Shown here one piece after another: positions 60,201 to 64,000 of a stretch of DNA of 64,000 bases. The notes beneath the pieces were generated by a model. That model was not told the origin of the DNA. It searched no databases and saw only the letters and a program-made list of their open reading frames with translations. Source of the DNA: Trebonia sp963771985 (GTDB taxonomy: Bacteria; Actinomycetota; Actinomycetes; Streptosporangiales; Streptosporangiaceae); the NCBI GenBank assembly GCA_963771985.1, contig CAVYVO010000004.1, positions 62,001 to 126,000 of the forward strand. The letters are read 5' to 3'. The translations under genes and the position numbers were made by a program. How positions within the stretch are numbered: position 1 is the first letter of the stretch; every line of letters starts with the position of its first letter.

Positions 60201-62031
60201 GTGAATCGTCGGGAGAGCGGGCCCGGCCGGGGCACGCAGGGCCGGGTGGCGGACACCGGGTACCTGGACGGCGATGACTATTCCGACGAGGCATACCTGG
60301 ACGCCGGCGCCTACCCCGTCGATCCGGGTTACCGCGCCTATTCCGGCGGCCGCCCGCGCCCGGCGGACATGCCCGCCGGGCCGCGCACCCGCCCGGAACG
60401 CGGCGTGCCGCCGCGGCCCGGGTTCCCGCCGCGGCCGCCCCGGCAGGGACCCCGGGAGCAGGACATGGGCAACCGCCCGTGGCTGCGCCCCGAGGACGCC
60501 ATGCCCGGCGCCGCTCGCCGGCCGCGCCCGGCCGGCGGGCGCCCCCGGCCGCAGGGACCGAACCGCGCGCGCCCGGCCGGAGCGGAGGAAGCCTTCTATC
60601 CGAACGGAGGATGGGTTCCCCAGGGCGGTCGCCCGTTTCCGCCCCGCGGACCGCGCCCGGACAGGTTCTACGGAGCCCCGCCGGGCGGCCCGGGCTTCGG
60701 CGACCAGGCGCCGGGCCAGCCCGCCGACGGCCGGCCCGCCGACGGCCGGCCCGCAGAGCCTGGCCCGGGCTACGGGGCAGGCGGACCTGGGCAGGGTCAG
60801 TCCTACGGCCGCGGCGCCCCGCAGCCCGGTTTCGGCTGGGACCAGCAGGCCGCCGCTCAGCAGGGCCCCAGCCACGACATCCCCGGCAGGCGCGGGCCTG
60901 GCCGCCCCCGCCCGGGCCAGCCCGGCCCGGGAGCCTACGGGCCAGGGCAGCCCGGTCAGCACGCCGCCGACCCAGGCCAGTACGGCCCGGGAGCCTACGG
61001 TCCGGGTCAGCCCGGTCCGGGTCAGCCCGGTCCGGGCCCGGCCGGTCCTGCGCAGCACGGTCCTGGGCAGCACGGTCCCGGTCACTATCCACCGGAGGCG
61101 AGTCACGCCGGTCCGGCGGGCCAGCCGTATCCGGGCGCCGACCCTTACGGCCCGGACGGTTACCCGTACGGCCCGGGACCGCGGGGACACGGAAACGCCG
61201 ATCCCGGGTACGGCCAGAGTCAGCCTGGCTGGGCGGGACCGATGGGGCCAGGGGCGGCCGGGCCCGGTCAGCACGCCGCCGACCCAGGCCAGTACGGTCC
61301 TGGTCAGCCCGGTGCCGGCCGCGGCCGGCACCGGGCAGTACGGGCCGGGACAGTACGGACCGGGACAGTGGGATCCGAGGGCGAGGCAGGGAGCGGGCTG
61401 GGCGGGACCGGGCCAGGCCCCGCCCCAGGGAGAGCGCCCTCCCCAGGGAGAACGCCAGCCGGGCACCGGAGCCGGCCGGCTCGGCTACCCGCCGCGTGAC
61501 GGCGCCCCTGTCGGCGCCCGGGACACGGGCGGGTGGGCACGTGCCGGCGGCCCCGTCATCCGGCAACGGGACAGCGCCCTCCCGGACCCGCCGCCGGGCG
61601 CCAAGGGGCCCATCGCGGCGATCGAGAACGACAACATCGCCGCGTTCGCGCGCGACCTGCGGGTGCTGCGGTCCAAGACCGGGCTCGACTACCCCGACAT
61701 GGCCGAGAAGTCGCACTACACGATGCGCACGCTGGCTTCGGCGGCCGGCGGCCTGCGGCTGCCCACGCTACCGGTGCTCATCGCCTACGTGCGGGCCTGC
61801 GGCGGCGACGTCTCCGAGTGGGAAGAGCGCTGGGGCAAGCTGGTCAAGTCCGGGAAGAAGGGCCAGGCCGCCCTTCCGGCCGCCGGCACGGACACCTCCC
61901 ACGACGAGCCCGGCATCACCGCGGCCGACCTGCCCGGCAACGGCTCAGGCGGTAGCCCAGGCGGCGCCTCCGGCGGCGGCGGCGAGGTATACGTCATCAC
62001 CTCCGCCAAGCCCCGCGACGACCGCTGGTAG
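60201..62031 (+). pseudogene. Pro/Gly/Gln-rich protein with C-terminal HTH-like domain, split by a +1 frameshift
   Basis: GTG 60201 (RBS AGGAGGT) opens a frame of about 370 residues. It is dominated by Pro, Gly, Gln and Tyr, with many G-Q-P-G-P, Q-Y-G-P-G and A-D-P-G-Q-Y repeats. Near 61315 the same repeat composition continues one base over (GTGQYGPGQYGPGQWDP). It then reaches a folded domain (A-F-A-R-D-L-R-V-L-R-S-K-T-G-L-D-Y…) ending ACGGDVSEWEERWGKLV, followed by a Gly-rich tail. The domain is homologous to that at 57351-58115. The 1831-bp span is one base over a multiple of three. Repeat-rich DNA makes a sequencing or slippage error plausible. Confidence 0.65.
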
Positions 62032-62087
62032 CCATCGGCGGGGACGCGGAAGACAGCGCGCGACCAGCACGTGAAAGAATCGGCAGC

Positions 62088-62909
62088 GTGCTGCCGGCGG
62101 ACAATCATGTGCATACGGAGTGGTCGTACGACACCTCGGCCGGCGCGTCGATGGTGCGCAGCTGCGAGCAGGCACTAGCCCTCGGGCTGCCCGCGGTCGC
62201 GTTCACCGAGCACTTGGAGTTCACCGCCGGCGGCGAGGGAGACGCGATCGGCGGGGTGGCGACGGACGCCCGCTGGTGGGGGCGCATCAAGCCGCTGGAC
62301 GTGGCCGGGTACCTGGCGAGCATCGAGGAGTGCAGGCAGCGATACCCGGGCCTGCGCGTCCTTTCCGGCGTCGAGACCGGCGAGGCGCACTTGTTCGCCG
62401 CCAGCGCCGGGGCGGTCGTGCACGGCCACACCTTCGACCGGGTCCTCGGATCCCTGCACGCGGTCCCCTACCAGGGGAAGCTGGTCGCGGCGGACGCGCT
62501 GTTCGGCTCGATGCCCGACGACGAGGTGATGCGGTACTACTTCGCGGAACTGCTGCGGCTGATCGAGGGCAGCAACCTGTTCCAGGTGCTGGCACACCTG
62601 GACTTCCCGCGGCGGTACTGGCCTCGCGGCCCGCACCTGTACCGGGAAGAGGGTTTCGAGGAGGAGTACCGGACCGTGCTGCGCGCGCTCGCCGGCTCCG
62701 GGCGGGTGCTGGAGATCAACACGAAGTCGCCGCTGGCTTCGGTCAACCTGGTCCGGTGGTGGCGGGACGAGGGCGGAACCGCGGTGTCGTTCGGCAGCGA
62801 CGCGCACCTGCCGCAACGGGTCGGAGACCGCTTCAAGCTGGCCGTCGACGTCGTCGAGGCGGCCGGTTTCCGGGTCGGCGACGATCCGTATGACTTCTGG
62901 CGCTGCTGA
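62088..62909 (+). CDS. PHP-domain phosphatase (HisK histidinol-phosphatase-like)
   Basis: A 273-residue TIM-barrel metal-dependent phosphatase. The first metal motif is DNHVHTEWSYD, then GLPAVAFTEHLEF, ETGEAH, GSLHAVP and LAHLDFPRRY. The C-terminal SFGSDAHLPQRVGDRF contributes the last ligands. The layout is that of HisK-type histidinol-phosphate phosphatases (histidine synthesis), but related PHP enzymes act on other phosphates. The start is GTG 62088, after an AT-poor leader with GAAAGAATCGG. No his genes are adjacent. Confidence 0.85.
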   Translation: MLPADNHVHTEWSYDTSAGASMVRSCEQALALGLPAVAFTEHLEFTAGGEGDAIGGVATDARWWGRIKPLDVAGYLASIEECRQRYPGLRVLSGVETGEAHLFAASAGAVVHGHTFDRVLGSLHAVPYQGKLVAADALFGSMPDDEVMRYYFAELLRLIEGSNLFQVLAHLDFPRRYWPRGPHLYREEGFEEEYRTVLRALAGSGRVLEINTKSPLASVNLVRWWRDEGGTAVSFGSDAHLPQRVGDRFKLAVDVVEAAGFRVGDDPYDFWRC

Positions 62910-62939
62910 CAGGCGCCACGCGTACGTTCGGGATAAAAA

Positions 62940-63828
62940 ATGTTGAAAATCAGAATCGGGATCTCGCTGGGCAGCACCGGAGAAGCCGGCCGGGTTCGCG
63001 TCGGCGGTCGACCTGCTGGAGGCGGCCGGGATCGACTCGCTGTGGCTGCCGGAGCACGTGTACTCGGCGGCGGTCGAGCCCTTCACCGGCATCGCGTTCG
63101 CGCTGGCGCGGACGCGACGGCTGAAGGCGGGCAGCGGGATTTCCGTGCTGCCAGGACGCAACCCGGTGCTGGTGGCGAAACAACTGGCCTCCCTCGCCGG
63201 GCTCGCGCCCGGGCGGGTGCTGCCGGTCTTCGGGCTGCGGCCCGCCCTCGCGGCCGAACGGGACCTGTTCCCGGTGCCCGCGGGGCAGCGCGCCGCCGTG
63301 TTCGACGAGGCGCTGACGCTGCTGCGGCAGCTGCTCGCGTCGGAAACGGTGTCGTTCTCCGGCTCGTTCTTCACGACGCGCGGCGCGTCGGTGGGACCGC
63401 TGCCCGCCAAGCCGCTGGACATCTGGCTCGCCGGGTCGGCGCCGGCCGCGCTCCGCCGCGTGGGCCGGCTGGCGGACGGCTGGCTCGGGTCGCTGCTCAC
63501 GCCGCCGGAGGCGGCGGAGGCGGTGCGGGTCATCAAACAGGCCGCCGCCGAGGCCGGGCGGGAGGTGGACCCGGACCACTTCGGCATCAGCCTGTCGATC
63601 GCGTTCGGTGAGGTGCCCGCGACGGCTGCCGCCGCGATCGCGAGGCGACGGCCTGGCGTCGACCCCCGGGCGCTGATCGCGGACGGCTGGGCGGACGCCC
63701 GGCGGCTGATCTCCGCCTACGCCGACGCCGGGCTGAGCAAGTTCGTGGTCCGGCAGGCCAGCCCGGTCGAGCCGGTCGCGGAGTTCGTCGCGGGCTTCGC
63801 CGCCGAGCTGATGCCGCTGCAGACCTGA
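62940..63828 (+). pseudogene. F420-dependent LLM-class oxidoreductase, frameshifted near the N-terminus
   Basis: ATG 62940 opens M-L-K-I-R-I-G-I-S-L-G-S-T-G, the normal start of this luciferase-like family. At about 62978 the protein shifts one base to PEKPAGFASAVDLLEAAGIDSLWLPEHVYS, the family's second block. It continues in that frame through SGISVLPGRNPVLVAKQLASLAGLAPGR and PLDIWLAGSAPAALRRVGRLADGWLG to the stop at 63828. Length (about 295 residues) and motifs fit F420-using reductases. One extra base in CACCGGAGAAG would explain the break, so the organism may well have a working gene. Confidence 0.75.
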
Positions 63829-63854
63829 CCCCGGCCGGCCCGCGGCCGCGAGGG

Positions 63855-64000
63855 CTAGCGGCCGGGCTTGCGGTGGATGCGGTAGTGCAGGACCAGGAAC
63901 GGGATGCCGAAGACCGCGAACGCGTGCTCCGCGCGAAGCTCCCCCGTGCCGTCGACATACACCTCCAGCCGCTCGGCGAACCCGCGCACCGCCAGGACCG
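63855..64000 (-). CDS. C-terminal part of a conserved protein (partial)
   Basis: The last 47 codons of a minus-strand gene end at TAG 63855. They read F-A-E-R-L-E-V-Y-V-D-G-T-G-E-L-R, then AFAVFGIPFLVLHYRIHRKPGR. The codon bias is excellent, so this is a real gene cut by the window edge. The pattern of two beta strands and a basic end does not identify a family. It converges on the LLM oxidoreductase gene with a gap of 26 bp. Confidence 0.6.
   Translation of the reverse strand, partial: VLAVRGFAERLEVYVDGTGELRAEHAFAVFGIPFLVLHYRIHRKPGR

Noticed and set aside
59445..61466. 673-codon frame extending NfeD upstream
   Set aside because: The extension is antisense to the Pro/Gly/Gln-rich gene; the NfeD domain begins at 59876 with its own ribosome site.

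Overview
The window is chromosomal DNA of a very GC-rich actinomycete. The evidence is the near-universal G/C in third codon positions, GTG and TTG starts, a mycothiol-type DsbA/nitroreductase, glucosyl-3-phosphoglycerate synthase, an Eis-type acetyltransferase, an F420-type LLM oxidoreductase, BTAD/NB-ARC regulators and an actinobacterial hopanoid operon. A Streptosporangiales-like or related soil actinomycete fits best, but the genus cannot be read from the sequence. I see no rRNA, tRNA, CRISPR array, phage or transposase gene.

Layout. 1-6 kb: GMC oxidoreductase, gpgS, a secreted protein and an aspartoacylase-type metallohydrolase. 6-9.5 kb: a MacB/LolD-type ABC module and a GNAT protein. 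9.6-14.5 kb: a membrane protein, an OmpR/histidine kinase pair, then a ParA-type ATPase translationally coupled to a CHAD protein. 14.8-21 kb: ribokinase, a tiny membrane peptide coupled to an unknown protein, a secreted Cys-repeat protein and a 1016-residue AfsR-like regulator. 21.5-27.8 kb: membrane protein, MFS exporter, a 16-residue-repeat helical protein, a RIO kinase and a second ABC module paralogous to the first. 28.4-37.5 kb: a compact seven-gene hopanoid operon (hpnC, hpnD, hpnE, prenyl synthase, shc, an HpnG-IspH fusion, hpnH). 38-47 kb: secreted phosphatase-like protein, pepN, DsbA-family protein, rpiB, Eis-like acetyltransferase and a SpoIIE phosphatase. 47.8-56.8 kb: proS, a decayed penicillin acylase, a NERD protein, ilvD, GNAT and menA. 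57-64 kb: two proteins sharing an HTH-like domain, an nfeD-SPFH pair, a PHP phosphatase and an LLM oxidoreductase.

Working together. HpnC, HpnD and HpnE make squalene, Shc cyclises it, HpnH adds adenosyl and the HpnG half removes adenine. The IspH half and the prenyl synthase would feed isoprenoid precursor. The overlaps between genes suggest one transcript.

Non-coding content is unusually rich. There are several dispersed repeat families: (i) G-run/C-run REP-like palindromes in at least six places, three of them read in frame inside genes; (ii) a pair of roughly 150-bp AT-rich, MITE-like elements with terminal inverted repeats, embedded in roughly 270-bp repeats; (iii) a shorter related AT-rich pair; (iv) a short TACAGGAATTGAAAG-type motif; (v) perfect hairpins, including an 18-bp-arm palindrome upstream of the hopanoid operon.

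Caution. Six genes are split by an apparent single frameshift. This many in 64 kb points to residual indel errors in the sequence at least as much as to gene decay.
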